Assembly: GCA_937973965.1 (NCBI GenBank)
Contig: CALJJQ010000039.1
Location: 62,001 to 126,000 of the forward strand
Length of the DNA stretch: 64,000 nucleotides
DNA from: an uncultured Calothrix sp.
GTDB taxonomy: Bacteria > Cyanobacteriota > Cyanobacteriia > Cyanobacteriales > Nostocaceae
Direction: 5' to 3'
The notes under the pieces are model-generated. The model was given only the letters and a program-made list of their open reading frames with translations, made no database searches and was not told the origin of the DNA. Shown piece by piece: positions 56,110-64,000 of this stretch (position 1 is its first letter; each line of letters starts with the position of its first letter). Made by a program: the position numbers and the translations under genes.

Positions 56110-56244
56110 GATAGGGGAGTAGGAATGAGCTATTTTTTTGTTTAGCTTTGCTGTGAGTAGGCTACATGTACTGCTGACACGAGAACTGATGAAGCAGTGT
56201 TTTCCCTACTCCCTACTCCCGTCACGGACTACTCCCTGGGTTTC

Positions 56245-57492
56245 CTAAGAATCTTGAAGGATGGTCTTGGAGACAATGCGGGTTTTCTTGCGGTCAGCAT
56301 CAGATAACTCCTCACCAGCTTGGAGACGGGTAGCAGAAGTTTGTAAAACCGTAGCTGCATTTTGATCACCCATTTGCAAAGCTGTCTTCGCAGCAGTTTG
56401 TAACATGGTTGCAGCACCAGCGCGATCGCCTTGTTGTAATTTGGTCTCTGCTAATTGAGTTTGGCGATATTTAGCTAGAGCGAGAATATGTTGTTGGACT
56501 TCCGGATTGGGTTGGGGTTGATAAACCTGCTGCACATTAACTTCCACAGGAATGGTTTCCGATAACAAACCAGTTTGGTTGATGGCTGGGTCATCGTAAC
56601 GTACCTGGAGTTTGGCAATGGTTTGTAAACCAGGTTCCAACTGGGCTGTATAAAGGTTGGCCAGAACCACCCGTTCCGCATCCTTCATTAAATCCCCTAA
56701 GCGCACGGAAAAACGTCCATCGGCTTCCTGTTGGGTAGCCAGTTCAATGGTATCAGGGGAGACCTGAGCCACGGGTTTCAGTTCCGCAAATCGCACCTTT
56801 GGCATGAGGGAAAATAACAAATAGGCATTAGTTAAACCAACAGTTTGAATCCGGTCAAACAGTTGACTAAAGCGAGTTTCTGCCTCTTCTGGGTGTTCAA
56901 TATGGGTTAGGGAACCACCAGCAGCATCAGAAATACTTTCCAAGACATCTTGGTTCCAATTATCACCAAACCCCAAAGTATTTAAAGTTAAATTGTAGCT
57001 AGCGGCAAGTTGGGCAAACTTTAAACAGCGATTATTATCACCGTGTTCATTTTCGCCATCGGTAAGTAGAAAAGCCTGGGAAATAGTTTCCTTTTTACCC
57101 TTTGCCAACTCCTCAATCCCTAAACGCATTCCTTCATCAATAGCCGTTCCCCCATCAGCAGTTAAGCGCTTAATTTGCTGCTTAATTTTTTCCGGATTCT
57201 CAATTACTTGATTGGGAACCAGTACCTTTGCTCGGTGATCAAAAGCCACCACACTCAAGCGATCGCCAGGACTTAAACGATCGACAATCCGCATAGCGGC
57301 TTGTTTGACGGTTTCCAATGGTCGTCCAGTCATTGATCCGCTATGGTCGAGGATCAAACAGAGATTTAACGGAGCGCTCCGATCCAACGATTCCGCGATC
57401 GCAGAAATGGAAATAGCTAACTGACGTTGACTATTAACTTGATTTCCATCCAAGTTGCCATCATTCAACACAGGCTGCAAGCTAACCTTCAT
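56245..57492 (-). CDS. VWA domain protein
   Basis: A 415-residue protein with a von Willebrand factor A domain. The MIDAS metal site starts at D49 (DHSGSMTGRPLE), with the later Thr and Asp in GGTAIDEG and LLTDGENE. The last ~90 residues are a helical Gln/Ala-rich region (QQHILALAKYRQTQLAETKL then GDQNAATVLQTSATRLQAG). No signal peptide is present, so it is likely cytoplasmic. VWA proteins usually mediate metal-dependent protein contacts; the partner is unknown. It is convergent with the zinc-ribbon gene and divergent from clpR across 422 bases that show no other gene. Family call firm. Confidence 0.9.
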   Translation of the reverse strand: MKVSLQPVLNDGNLDGNQVNSQRQLAISISAIAESLDRSAPLNLCLILDHSGSMTGRPLETVKQAAMRIVDRLSPGDRLSVVAFDHRAKVLVPNQVIENPEKIKQQIKRLTADGGTAIDEGMRLGIEELAKGKKETISQAFLLTDGENEHGDNNRCLKFAQLAASYNLTLNTLGFGDNWNQDVLESISDAAGGSLTHIEHPEEAETRFSQLFDRIQTVGLTNAYLLFSLMPKVRFAELKPVAQVSPDTIELATQQEADGRFSVRLGDLMKDAERVVLANLYTAQLEPGLQTIAKLQVRYDDPAINQTGLLSETIPVEVNVQQVYQPQPNPEVQQHILALAKYRQTQLAETKLQQGDRAGAATMLQTAAKTALQMGDQNAATVLQTSATRLQAGEELSDADRKKTRIVSKTILQDS

Positions 57493-57914
57493 AAACCTTT
57501 CTATCCAGGCGATACTGACATTTTAATAACTTCACCGCTTCATCTCAACACTACGGATTTTAAATATTCGATCTGAGATGGGGATGTTTGCCGTTAATTA
57601 ACCTCTGGCTGAGGTCTTGTTCTAGATTATCTAATCAGCTACTTGAAAAAGATGTTTTTTTATACATCGTTACTCAATCACTATAATCTTTATCCATCCC
57701 TAGCACTCAATTCAAAACCACCAACCCCCCATCACCCATCCCTAATCCCCCTCGAAATAATTTGAGTAGAATTGAGATTGCGGATATATTCATGATATTC
57801 ACAAAAATCCTGGCATTGCTGCTTGTATATCGAGGAATCCACACCTCCACACAGGTATGCCAAAGCGCTAGGATGTATTACAGTTAACGGCATTATTTCA
57901 AGCAACGGAAGCTC
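57493..57914. other. Divergent promoter region, VWA / clpR
   Basis: No gene is supported. This 422-base region lies between the divergently transcribed VWA gene and clpR, and must carry both promoters. I cannot identify promoter boxes with confidence. Confidence 0.4.
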
Positions 57915-58580
57915 ATGGATATTTCCCCGAAGAAAGCTGTGCAAGCCCAATATTACGGCGATAACTTCTACCGTACCCCACCCCCAGACCTCCCCTCATT
58001 GCTCCTGAAGGAACGAATTGTTTACTTGGGAATGCCTTTAGTTCCTGCGGTGACAGAGTTAATTGTTGCCGAGCTTCTGTATTTACAATCTGAAGACCCC
58101 GAAAAACCGATCAAAATCTATATTAACTCCACTGGTACTTCCGGTTACAGTGGCGACCCGGTTGGCTTTGAAACCGAAGCTTTCGCCATTTACGACACCA
58201 TGAAGTACATTAAACCTCCCATCCACACCATCTGTATTGGTACGGCGATGGGAATGGCAGCAATGCTGTTGAGTGCAGGAACAAAGGGTTGCCGTGCGTG
58301 TTTACCCCACGCCACAATTGTTTTACACCAACCCAAAAGTTATGCCCAAGGACAGGCTACAGACATCCAAATCCGTGCCAAAGAAGTTTTAGCGAATAAA
58401 GCCACCATGTTGGATATTCTCTCCCGAACCACAGGACAAACCAAGGAGAAAATCGAAAAAGACATGGATCGGATGTTTTATATTACTCCCCAGCAGGCAG
58501 TAGAATACGGAATAATTGACCGGGTATTCGAGACCAAACAAGATATCGCTAAAGCCCAAATTCCTGCCAGTATCCTCTAA
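57915..58580 (+). CDS. clpR: ClpR, inactive ClpP-like subunit
   Basis: A ClpP-family protein of 221 residues that lacks the catalytic serine. At the nucleophile site the canonical GLAASMG is GTAMGMA here, so Ser is replaced by Gly113; His138 (VLHQP) is retained. The motif YINSTGTSGYSGDPVGFETE is also an insertion-bearing form not found in active ClpP. In cyanobacteria, ClpR joins ClpP3 in a mixed proteolytic core that is essential for viability. The active partner follows directly on the same strand, with 153 bases between. Start at ATG 57915. Confidence 0.93.
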   Translation: MDISPKKAVQAQYYGDNFYRTPPPDLPSLLLKERIVYLGMPLVPAVTELIVAELLYLQSEDPEKPIKIYINSTGTSGYSGDPVGFETEAFAIYDTMKYIKPPIHTICIGTAMGMAAMLLSAGTKGCRACLPHATIVLHQPKSYAQGQATDIQIRAKEVLANKATMLDILSRTTGQTKEKIEKDMDRMFYITPQQAVEYGIIDRVFETKQDIAKAQIPASIL

Positions 58581-58733
58581 TCTGAGATTTTGAGCCAACC
58601 CCTAAAACTTTACAGGGAGTAGGGAGCAGTCGGAAAATCAATTGCTGAGGGATTTTGTATTCCGTATTCTCTGCTTTGCTCAACAACCAAAAAATAGCCC
58701 GATCCAAACCTATAAAAATTGGAGTTAAAGAAA

Positions 58734-59327
58734 ATGCCTATCGGTGTTCCGAAAGTCCCTTACCGGATGCCAGGAGAACAGTATACTCAGTGGGTAGATA
58801 TTTATAATCGCCTGTATCGCGATCGCATTATTTTTCTTCCCCGCGAGGTGGATGATGAAATCGCCAACCAAATCGTTGCGGTTATGCTTTACCTCGACTC
58901 GGAAGAACCTGGTAAAGATATTTTCCTCTATATCAATTCCCCCGGTGGTATGGTGACATCTGGGCTAATGATCTATGACACCATGCAACATATCAAATCC
59001 GATGTGGTGACGATTTGTGTGGGATTGGCAGCATCAATGGGTTCCTTTCTCCTCGCAGGGGGAACCAAGGGTAAACGTTTAGCCCTCCCCCATTCACGCA
59101 TCATGATTCACCAACCTTCCGGTGGAACACGGGGACAAGCAAGTGATATCGAAATCGAAGCTCGCGAAATTATCCGCATTCGCCATCAGCTTAACAGTAT
59201 CTACGCCCAAAATACTGGACAACCATTAGAAAAAATCGAAAAGGATATGGACCGAGATTTCTTCATGTCCGCCCAAGAAGCCAAGGAATATGGCTTAATT
59301 GATAAGGTGATTGAAGAACGAGTTTAA
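58734..59327 (+). CDS. clpP3: ClpP3, ATP-dependent Clp protease proteolytic subunit
   Basis: An active ClpP of 197 residues. The catalytic Ser101 lies in [13 protein letters not shown] and His126 in [13 protein letters not shown]; the third catalytic residue is in the KDMDRDFFM region. It forms a mixed ring with ClpR, which works with ClpC in cyanobacteria. It starts at ATG 58734, with GGAG about 9 bases upstream; a TTG at 58719 is possible. It is directly downstream of clpR, the usual cyanobacterial arrangement. A palindromic hairpin lies after its stop. Confidence 0.95.
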   Translation: MPIGVPKVPYRMPGEQYTQWVDIYNRLYRDRIIFLPREVDDEIANQIVAVMLYLDSEEPGKDIFLYINSPGGMVTSGLMIYDTMQHIKSDVVTICVGLAASMGSFLLAGGTKGKRLALPHSRIMIHQPSGGTRGQASDIEIEAREIIRIRHQLNSIYAQNTGQPLEKIEKDMDRDFFMSAQEAKEYGLIDKVIEERV

Positions 59328-59356
59328 CTACTGGTAATTTTGGAAATATCTCCAAG

Positions 59357-59402
59357 AATATTGTTGACTGCCGACTGTTAACAGTTCACGGTCAACAATA
59401 TT
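59357..59402 (+). terminator. Long hairpin after clpP3
   Basis: AATATTGTTGAC (59357-59368) is exactly complementary to GTCAACAATATT (59391-59402), and an inner CTGTTAACAG palindrome lies in the loop. Only a short T-run (TTTTA) follows, so this may be a terminator or a dispersed palindromic repeat. The remaining 59403-59766 region has no gene; bases 59450-59530 resemble 9085-9195. Confidence 0.6.
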
Positions 59403-59766
59403 TTACGTTACCTTCATAAACTTCAATTTTTGTCCCGCATCTGCCCAGTGGTCTGTCAACTTTATTTTGATAGATGGTGGTGTGGTCATCCTGCCCGTAT
59501 TTGAGTTATATGTATATTTATCTATACATTTCTGTTGTGACAAACCACTAGAGGTCGGGGTTTTATATTTTTAATGATACTGTAATAATATTCCTAACCT
59601 GCATTTCTCACAAGTAAGCGATAAGTGTTGAGTAACGGGTTAATTTTTCTACTAATCCCTACTCCCCACTCCCGACTCCCAATTAAGAAATAATTTTTCA
59701 GGATTTGTGAGAAATGCGGGTTAAATATAAACATCATCGCGAGTTTCCAATTCCCCATTAAAATCT

Positions 59767-60351
59767 ATGGATGCAATGCAATTTTTTCAACTGAGTGCTG
59801 GTCGCTGGAAATCTGCACGTACAACCCACCATTTAGCATTCAAACGCTCCGAATTTGGCGAATCAGAAATTCAAGTTGAAACCCTAACGGCTGATGACCC
59901 AGAAATTATTAACCTGTGTCAAATGCATGACATCGATCCCGCTCTATCTATCGGTGGTTCACGGGTACGTTGGCTAGGAACAATGGCTTGGGACAGGGAA
60001 GGAGAAGAAAACCACGAAGGTAAAACTATATTCGCGATTGTCCCCGATGCGGGTAATCCCCGTGCAGGTCGTTTACTCAGAGAACGGGGTTATGCAGAAA
60101 TAGTTCCCGTGGTTGGACAATTTCATTTAGATGAGGAAGATGGATTAGTTTTAACCACCGAATATGAAACCATGAGTTCCATCGAACGATTTTGGTTTAA
60201 CGGGGAAAATCTGCGGATGCGCACCAGTACCGTTAAGCGCTTCGGTGGATTTAGCACAGCCTCTTTCTGCGTGGAAACTCGCTATGGTGATGAGAATTAT
60301 TTGACCAGCAGCAGCGTGGAGATTACCCAACCCTCCCTCCTCGGTTGGTAG
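59767..60351 (+). CDS. CpcS/CpeS-type phycobiliprotein lyase
   Basis: A 194-residue protein of the CpcS/CpeS (lipocalin-fold) bilin lyase family. These enzymes attach phycocyanobilin to conserved cysteines of phycobiliproteins. It begins MDAMQFFQLSAGRWKSARTT, and GESEIQVETLTADDPEIINL, TMSSIERFWFNGENLRMRTS and FCVETRYGDE are characteristic. Start at ATG 59767; ATG 59776 is also possible. Linker genes cpcL and cpcG are found just downstream, so the stretch serves phycobilisome assembly. I cannot decide the exact CpcS subgroup. Confidence 0.9.
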   Translation: MDAMQFFQLSAGRWKSARTTHHLAFKRSEFGESEIQVETLTADDPEIINLCQMHDIDPALSIGGSRVRWLGTMAWDREGEENHEGKTIFAIVPDAGNPRAGRLLRERGYAEIVPVVGQFHLDEEDGLVLTTEYETMSSIERFWFNGENLRMRTSTVKRFGGFSTASFCVETRYGDENYLTSSSVEITQPSLLGW

Positions 60352-60582
60352 TTTTCAAGTTAAACAGTTAACAGTCAACAAATCCAAGTACTTGACCATA
60401 TAAGCAAGCTCTGAGGGGTTCGTAGTAGCTCTAACTCCGAAAAAGATATGATATGAGGCGCTATACCCACAGGGTTTTCCTAGACTAGCGCAACTACGTG
60501 CCTTTCCTTACCCATGAAAATTTATGTGGTGAAGTATTGAAGTAGTTATTATGGAATGATTTAATTACCGCTTACTGTTTGG

Positions 60583-61200
60583 ATGAGCCATCCTGATGTA
60601 AAAGTTGATGCATTTTGGCGTGGGATTAGCTACCTGCGACAAGTTCGCCGTTTAGCTTTATCCCCCTTGATGATTGATGTGATCGATGATGGAGGTCTAG
60701 CCAATTCTCATCACCATCGAGAGATTTGCACCTGGATTGGCGAAAATATCCAAGCAGTAAACGCGACCTTAACAGATTATTTAGATGCTTGTCACCAGTG
60801 TTTTGCCCTTTGCGATCGCCCTGCAATTCAAATTTTCGCCACACCCCTAGCAGAGCAATTTGGGATTGACGGGCTATGCAATATTTTTGTCAACCCTATC
60901 GCCATTTTAATCGATGTTGGTCGCACCTCACCCAATCATTGGTTGGGTATTGTTGCCCATGAGTATGCCCATGCTTGTGTGGGTGATGTTGGTCACGGGG
61001 AACAGTTTGCCAAGATTCTCACCCATTTATGTCTCGGTTTAGGACTGGATTTACCAGTTTGGGAACCAGAAACAATGGAAGCATGGTTGTCTAATTATCC
61101 CCATTGTCAGTTAATGATTGACCCATTAGCTTTTTGGTTTGGACAACCATATAACCCGGATTTCTCACGAGTTAGTTATACGTCTGGAGTGAGAGATTAA
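60583..61200 (+). CDS. Hypothetical protein with HEXXH metallopeptidase-like motif
   Basis: A 205-residue protein not matched to a named family. Residues 126-130 are HEYAH in GIVAHEYAHACVGDVGHGEQ, and His138 follows seven residues after the motif, then EQF. This HEXXH-x7-H pattern is like SprT/WLM-type gluzincins, which suggests a zinc site and possibly peptidase activity. The N-terminal 60 residues are helical and the protein is otherwise soluble, without a signal peptide. It lies between the bilin lyase gene and cpcL on the same strand, 231 and 190 bases away, so a light-harvesting link is possible but only from position. Start at ATG 60583, no good ribosome binding site seen. Confidence 0.75.
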   Translation: MSHPDVKVDAFWRGISYLRQVRRLALSPLMIDVIDDGGLANSHHHREICTWIGENIQAVNATLTDYLDACHQCFALCDRPAIQIFATPLAEQFGIDGLCNIFVNPIAILIDVGRTSPNHWLGIVAHEYAHACVGDVGHGEQFAKILTHLCLGLGLDLPVWEPETMEAWLSNYPHCQLMIDPLAFWFGQPYNPDFSRVSYTSGVRD

Positions 61201-61390
61201 TTTTCCTTATACTCCCTACACCCTGTAAGTTTTAGGAATTTGTGAGAAATACAGATAAGTACTGATGCCGTACTTCGTCCTATTCAATATTTAATCGGAA
61301 ATTGTGAGGGATTAACAATCAATGACCACAGATTAGTTGTTAATAAAATCAAACTCAATTTTTCCCACAAAGCCAGTGGAGACGGTAAAT

Positions 61391-62119
61391 ATGGCACTTT
61401 CTTTGTTAAATTATGCACCCTCTTCCCAAAATCAACGGGTGACGGCATATGAAATTCCTGGAGATGAGCAACCCCGTATTTTTACCACTGATAATTTACT
61501 CACAAACTCTGAATTAGACACATTAATTGCGGCTGCTTATCGACAGATTTTTAATGAACAACAAATGACCGTATCCGCACGGCAAACATTTTTAGAATCC
61601 CAATTACGAGCTGGACAAATTTGCGTTCGCGACTTTATCCGTGGACTCGCTACCTCTGACCAATTTCGTCGTCATAATTACGAAACCAATAATAACTACC
61701 GCTTTGTGCAAATGTGTATCCAACGCATCCTGGGACGGGAAGTTTATCATGAGCAAGAAAAATTAGCCTGGTCAATAATTTTGGCAACAAAGGGTCTAAA
61801 CAGCTTTATTGATGAATTACTAAATAGCGAAGAGTACATGAACAATTTTGGCTTTCATACCGTCCCCTACCAACGCCGCAGAATCCTACCCCAAAGGAGT
61901 ATCGGAGAGCAACCCTTTGCGCGGATGGCTAGATACGATTCCTACTACCGCGACAGTCAACCCCGTGGTAAGATTTACCGTTTAGATAGGGCTACCCAAC
62001 CCTTCAATCCCCCATTCCTCCGCAATGCTAATTGGCAAGCCGCAGTTGGTGTGTTGATGATTTTTGCTGCTGTCGCAATTCTCACCCTAGCCATCGGATA
62101 TGGCTTCAACCCAGCCTAA
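61391..62119 (+). CDS. cpcL: CpcL, membrane-anchored rod linker (CpcG2-type)
   Basis: A phycobilisome linker of 242 residues. It has the Pfam PBS_linker_poly domain in the N-terminal 190 residues: [20 protein letters not shown], then [20 protein letters not shown] and [20 protein letters not shown]. Instead of the extra soluble tail of cpcG it ends with a hydrophobic helix (about 216-237, [20 protein letters not shown]). This is the mark of CpcL, which anchors rods to the thylakoid membrane and passes energy to photosystem I. I start at ATG 61391 with GGAG upstream; a further upstream TTG/ATG frame would add an atypical leader. cpcG follows 121 bases later. Confidence 0.93.
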   Translation: MALSLLNYAPSSQNQRVTAYEIPGDEQPRIFTTDNLLTNSELDTLIAAAYRQIFNEQQMTVSARQTFLESQLRAGQICVRDFIRGLATSDQFRRHNYETNNNYRFVQMCIQRILGREVYHEQEKLAWSIILATKGLNSFIDELLNSEEYMNNFGFHTVPYQRRRILPQRSIGEQPFARMARYDSYYRDSQPRGKIYRLDRATQPFNPPFLRNANWQAAVGVLMIFAAVAILTLAIGYGFNPA

Positions 62120-62240
62120 TTAACCCCCACTGAATTAAGTTTCGTTAATTTTTATCATCTTCCTCAGAATAGGCCCCGGAGACTCCCTTAAGATATGTTG
62201 TAAACTTGTTAATTTTAATTAACCTCAAGGGAGGTTCTCT

Positions 62241-63008
62241 GTGGCGATTCCTCTTTTAGAATACGCACCCAAAAGTCAAAACGGACGCGTTACTGGTTAC
62301 GAAGTTCCGAACGAAGAGCAACCGAGAATTTTCTCGACTGACAACTTGCTTTCGGCTTCGGATATGGACGCTTTAATTGAAGCAGCCTATCGTCAGATTT
62401 TTTTCCACGCTTTTAAAGCAGACCGGGAAAGATTTCTCGAATCCCAGCTACGTAGCGGACAAATCACCGTTCGTGACTTCATTCGGGGATTATTGCTTTC
62501 AAACACCTTTAAAAAGAGCTTCTACGATTTAAACAGCAATTACCGCTTCGTGGAACATTGCGTCCAAAAGGTCTTAGGTCGTGATGTTTACAGCGAACGG
62601 GAAAAAATTGCTTGGTCGATTGTAGTTGCCACCAAAGGGATTAAAGGATTTGTAGACCAGTTACTAGACAGCGATGAGTATCTAGAGAACTTTGGCTACT
62701 CCACCGTACCCTACCAACGTCGTCGCGTTCTCCCCGGTCGTGCGGAAGGTGAACTGCCATTCAACATCAAATCACCCCGTTACAACGAATACTATCGTGC
62801 AAAACTGGGTTTCCCTCAAATTATTTGGCAAACCATCGTCCGCAGCTATGTACCCCAAGAAAAACAACCCAAAGCGGGAGATCCACGCAATTTCTTGGCA
62901 ATGGCACAAAGCATCAACCCATCTGTAAATATGCCACAGAAGATTTCGCCGCTTAACATTGACTACGACCGCGAGGTCCCCTATCGTCAGTTAGCGGGTA
63001 TCAGATAG
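62241..63008 (+). CDS. cpcG: CpcG, rod-core linker
   Basis: A 255-residue rod-core linker of the phycobilisome. It starts [20 protein letters not shown] and shares with cpcL the linker domain ([40 protein letters not shown]) but keeps a soluble C-terminal extension (about 190-255) that joins the core, without a membrane helix. It begins with GTG 62241 preceded by AGGGAGG, a strong ribosome binding site. The upstream region includes CTTGTTAATTTTAATTAACC. A nested hairpin follows its stop. Confidence 0.95.
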   Translation: MAIPLLEYAPKSQNGRVTGYEVPNEEQPRIFSTDNLLSASDMDALIEAAYRQIFFHAFKADRERFLESQLRSGQITVRDFIRGLLLSNTFKKSFYDLNSNYRFVEHCVQKVLGRDVYSEREKIAWSIVVATKGIKGFVDQLLDSDEYLENFGYSTVPYQRRRVLPGRAEGELPFNIKSPRYNEYYRAKLGFPQIIWQTIVRSYVPQEKQPKAGDPRNFLAMAQSINPSVNMPQKISPLNIDYDREVPYRQLAGIR

Positions 63009-63068
63009 GCATTCAAAAGTCCTAGGTAAGTAGTACTTATTTTCTAGTTACCTAATACATTTGAATGC
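63009..63068 (+). other. Nested hairpin after cpcG
   Basis: GCATTCAAA (63009-63017) pairs with TTTGAATGC (63060-63068), and inside it TAGGTAA (63023-63029) pairs with TTACCTA (63048-63054). The structure begins on the base after the stop codon. It may end the transcript or protect its 3' end; no T-run follows, so a canonical terminator is not supported. Confidence 0.6.
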
Positions 63069-63704
63069 AACTGGTCATTAGTCGTTAATCAAGAGTCTAG
63101 AGTTATAAATCCAAATTTTGTATTTGGTTTACAGCTTTGATTTTGGATGTCGGCTAATGACCTTAGTTTTTGGGGATTTGTCAAAATTGCAGGGAGTGGG
63201 GAGTAGTGATAAATAATCTCAATTCGGTTAGGTGTAACGAAGTGTTAGCTTGCTTCTTTTCGAGCACCCAACAAAACTAACATGGAAGACAAATAAATTC
63301 ACCATAACAATAAATATGATAATTAATCAAAATAGGCTACATTTATCGCTGAATCAATCGACAAGATGAGGTTGAAATGTCGGGTTAAGGTGCAGAAAAT
63401 TAGTAATATCACTGCAAATTTATTTGTGTGTATGTGTTGGTTAGTGAGAGGTTTGGACTATGGATGTGGAAGAATATTTCTATGTCTAAAGAATCACCAT
63501 ATAAACATCTCAAGATAGAGCAATATTTGTACTTGAATACCTATACTAACTAAGTCGAAGCTGAATCACCTGACTTTTCAAAAAACATATTCCCTAGATG
63601 TTTATTGAAAATTACGAGAAATAAAATATCGCGAAATTATAGTTAAATTAGTTAAATTATTTTTACCACCTGATAAATCCAAAATCTAAAATCCAAAATC
63701 CAAA
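63069..63704. other. Intergenic region upstream of the YihY gene
   Basis: No gene is found. It is AT-rich with TTAAATTAGTTAAATTATT-like tracts near 63640, a GGGAGTGGGGAGTAGTGATA-type repeat piece at about 63190, and an array of AAATCC/CAAAATC heptamers at 63676-63704 directly before the start codon. Confidence 0.5.
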
Positions 63705-64000
63705 ATGAGTGTACGGTTGATTTTTCGGTTATTAAAAGAAACATTTCATGAATGGCAACAAGACGGTGCATCTCGTTTAGCTGCTGCTCTTGCATACTAC
63801 ACAATTTTTTCCCTAGCACCCCTATTGATCATCGCGATCGCAATTGCTGGGGCTATTTTTGGGGAGGAAGCTGCACGGGGGGAAATTGTCGGTCAAATTC
63901 AAGGTTTGGTGGGTACGGAAGGTGCTAAAGTTATTGAAACAGCGATCCAAAATGCTAGTCAACCCGATGTTAGCAATGTGGCTTCCATTATCAGTATTAT
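63705..64000 (+). CDS. YihY/BrkB family inner-membrane protein (partial)
   Basis: The first ~98 residues of a YihY/virulence-factor BrkB-type membrane protein. The start is MSVRLIFRLLKETFHEWQQD, followed by GASRLAAALAYYTIFSLAPL, the conserved family motif, and a first membrane helix (LLIIAIAIAGAIFG). The rest lies outside the window, so the gene is open at 64000. ATG 63705 directly follows the CAAAATC heptamer array. YihY proteins have several membrane helices and an unclear function; the older name RNase BN is not correct for this family. Confidence 0.88.
   Translation, partial: MSVRLIFRLLKETFHEWQQDGASRLAAALAYYTIFSLAPLLIIAIAIAGAIFGEEAARGEIVGQIQGLVGTEGAKVIETAIQNASQPDVSNVASIISI

Noticed and set aside
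1..64000. tRNA or rRNA genes
   Set aside because: None was recognised by eye in the intergenic regions; a covariance-model search would be needed to exclude a missed tRNA.

Overview
The window is a piece of a cyanobacterial chromosome, most likely from a filamentous, heterocyst-forming lineage (Nostocales). The evidence is the very frequent HIP1 octamer GCGATCGC, heptameric CAAAATC arrays of the STRR type, several families of short dispersed palindromic repeats, and cyanobacterial genes: rod-core linkers cpcG and cpcL, a CpcS-type bilin lyase, the clpR/clpP3 pair, and the DUF3038/DUF4335 pair. Most intergenic regions are long and repeat-rich. No rRNA, tRNA, CRISPR array or transposase gene was recognised.

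Layout. 1-5.5 kb: two Uma2-type nuclease genes, a decayed relic of a third, a 54-residue membrane peptide gene and the DUF3038/DUF4335 pair. 6.0-35.8 kb: the centrepiece, a contractile injection system (CIS, phage-tail-like) locus on the + strand. In order it encodes an AAA+ ATPase (Afp15-like), a DUF4255 cap protein (Afp16-like), an unrecognised 401-residue protein, one sheath, two tubes, a DUF5908 peptide (Afp6-like), a CIS-tube/LysM hub (Afp7-like), a VgrG-like spike (Afp8-like), PAAR tip (Afp10-like), gp25 (Afp9-like), a 1231-residue baseplate protein (Afp11-like), a small coiled-coil protein with a C-terminal membrane helix, a 1326-residue baseplate protein (Afp12-like), a 1574-residue protein with Ig/PKD-like repeats and a C-terminal membrane helix, a tape measure (Afp14-like), and a DUF4157 cargo protein fused to an L,D-transpeptidase. 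A second cargo gene follows but is 5'-truncated and carries an in-frame stop. No receptor-binding tail fibre is visible, while two structural-locus proteins have C-terminal membrane helices. This fits a membrane-anchored, intracellular CIS like the thylakoid-anchored system known from Anabaena rather than a released particle.

36-49 kb: a YbjN-like gene with a doubtful 5' end, a TPR-CHAT protease-like gene, an M1 aminopeptidase with HEAT-like repeats, an ABC1/UbiB kinase, a small membrane protein and a family-4 glycosyltransferase. The last two lie between inverted copies of a ~100-bp repeat. 49-57.5 kb: a secreted Pro/Thr-rich peptide, a 51-residue single-helix protein, an LpxB-related protein, a coiled-coil tail-anchored protein, a RelE-like/SF1-helicase fusion, a zinc-ribbon membrane protein and a VWA protein. 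57.9-64 kb: housekeeping and light-harvesting genes: clpR, clpP3, a cpcS-type lyase, a small HEXXH protein, cpcL, cpcG and the start of a YihY/BrkB membrane protein that runs off the window.

Function together: the CIS genes would build a sheath-tube machine on a baseplate with spike and tip, length set by the tape measure, recycled or assembled with the AAA+ ATPase, and loaded with a DUF4157 cargo aimed at peptidoglycan cross-links. The last 6 kb serves Clp proteolysis and phycobilisome assembly.
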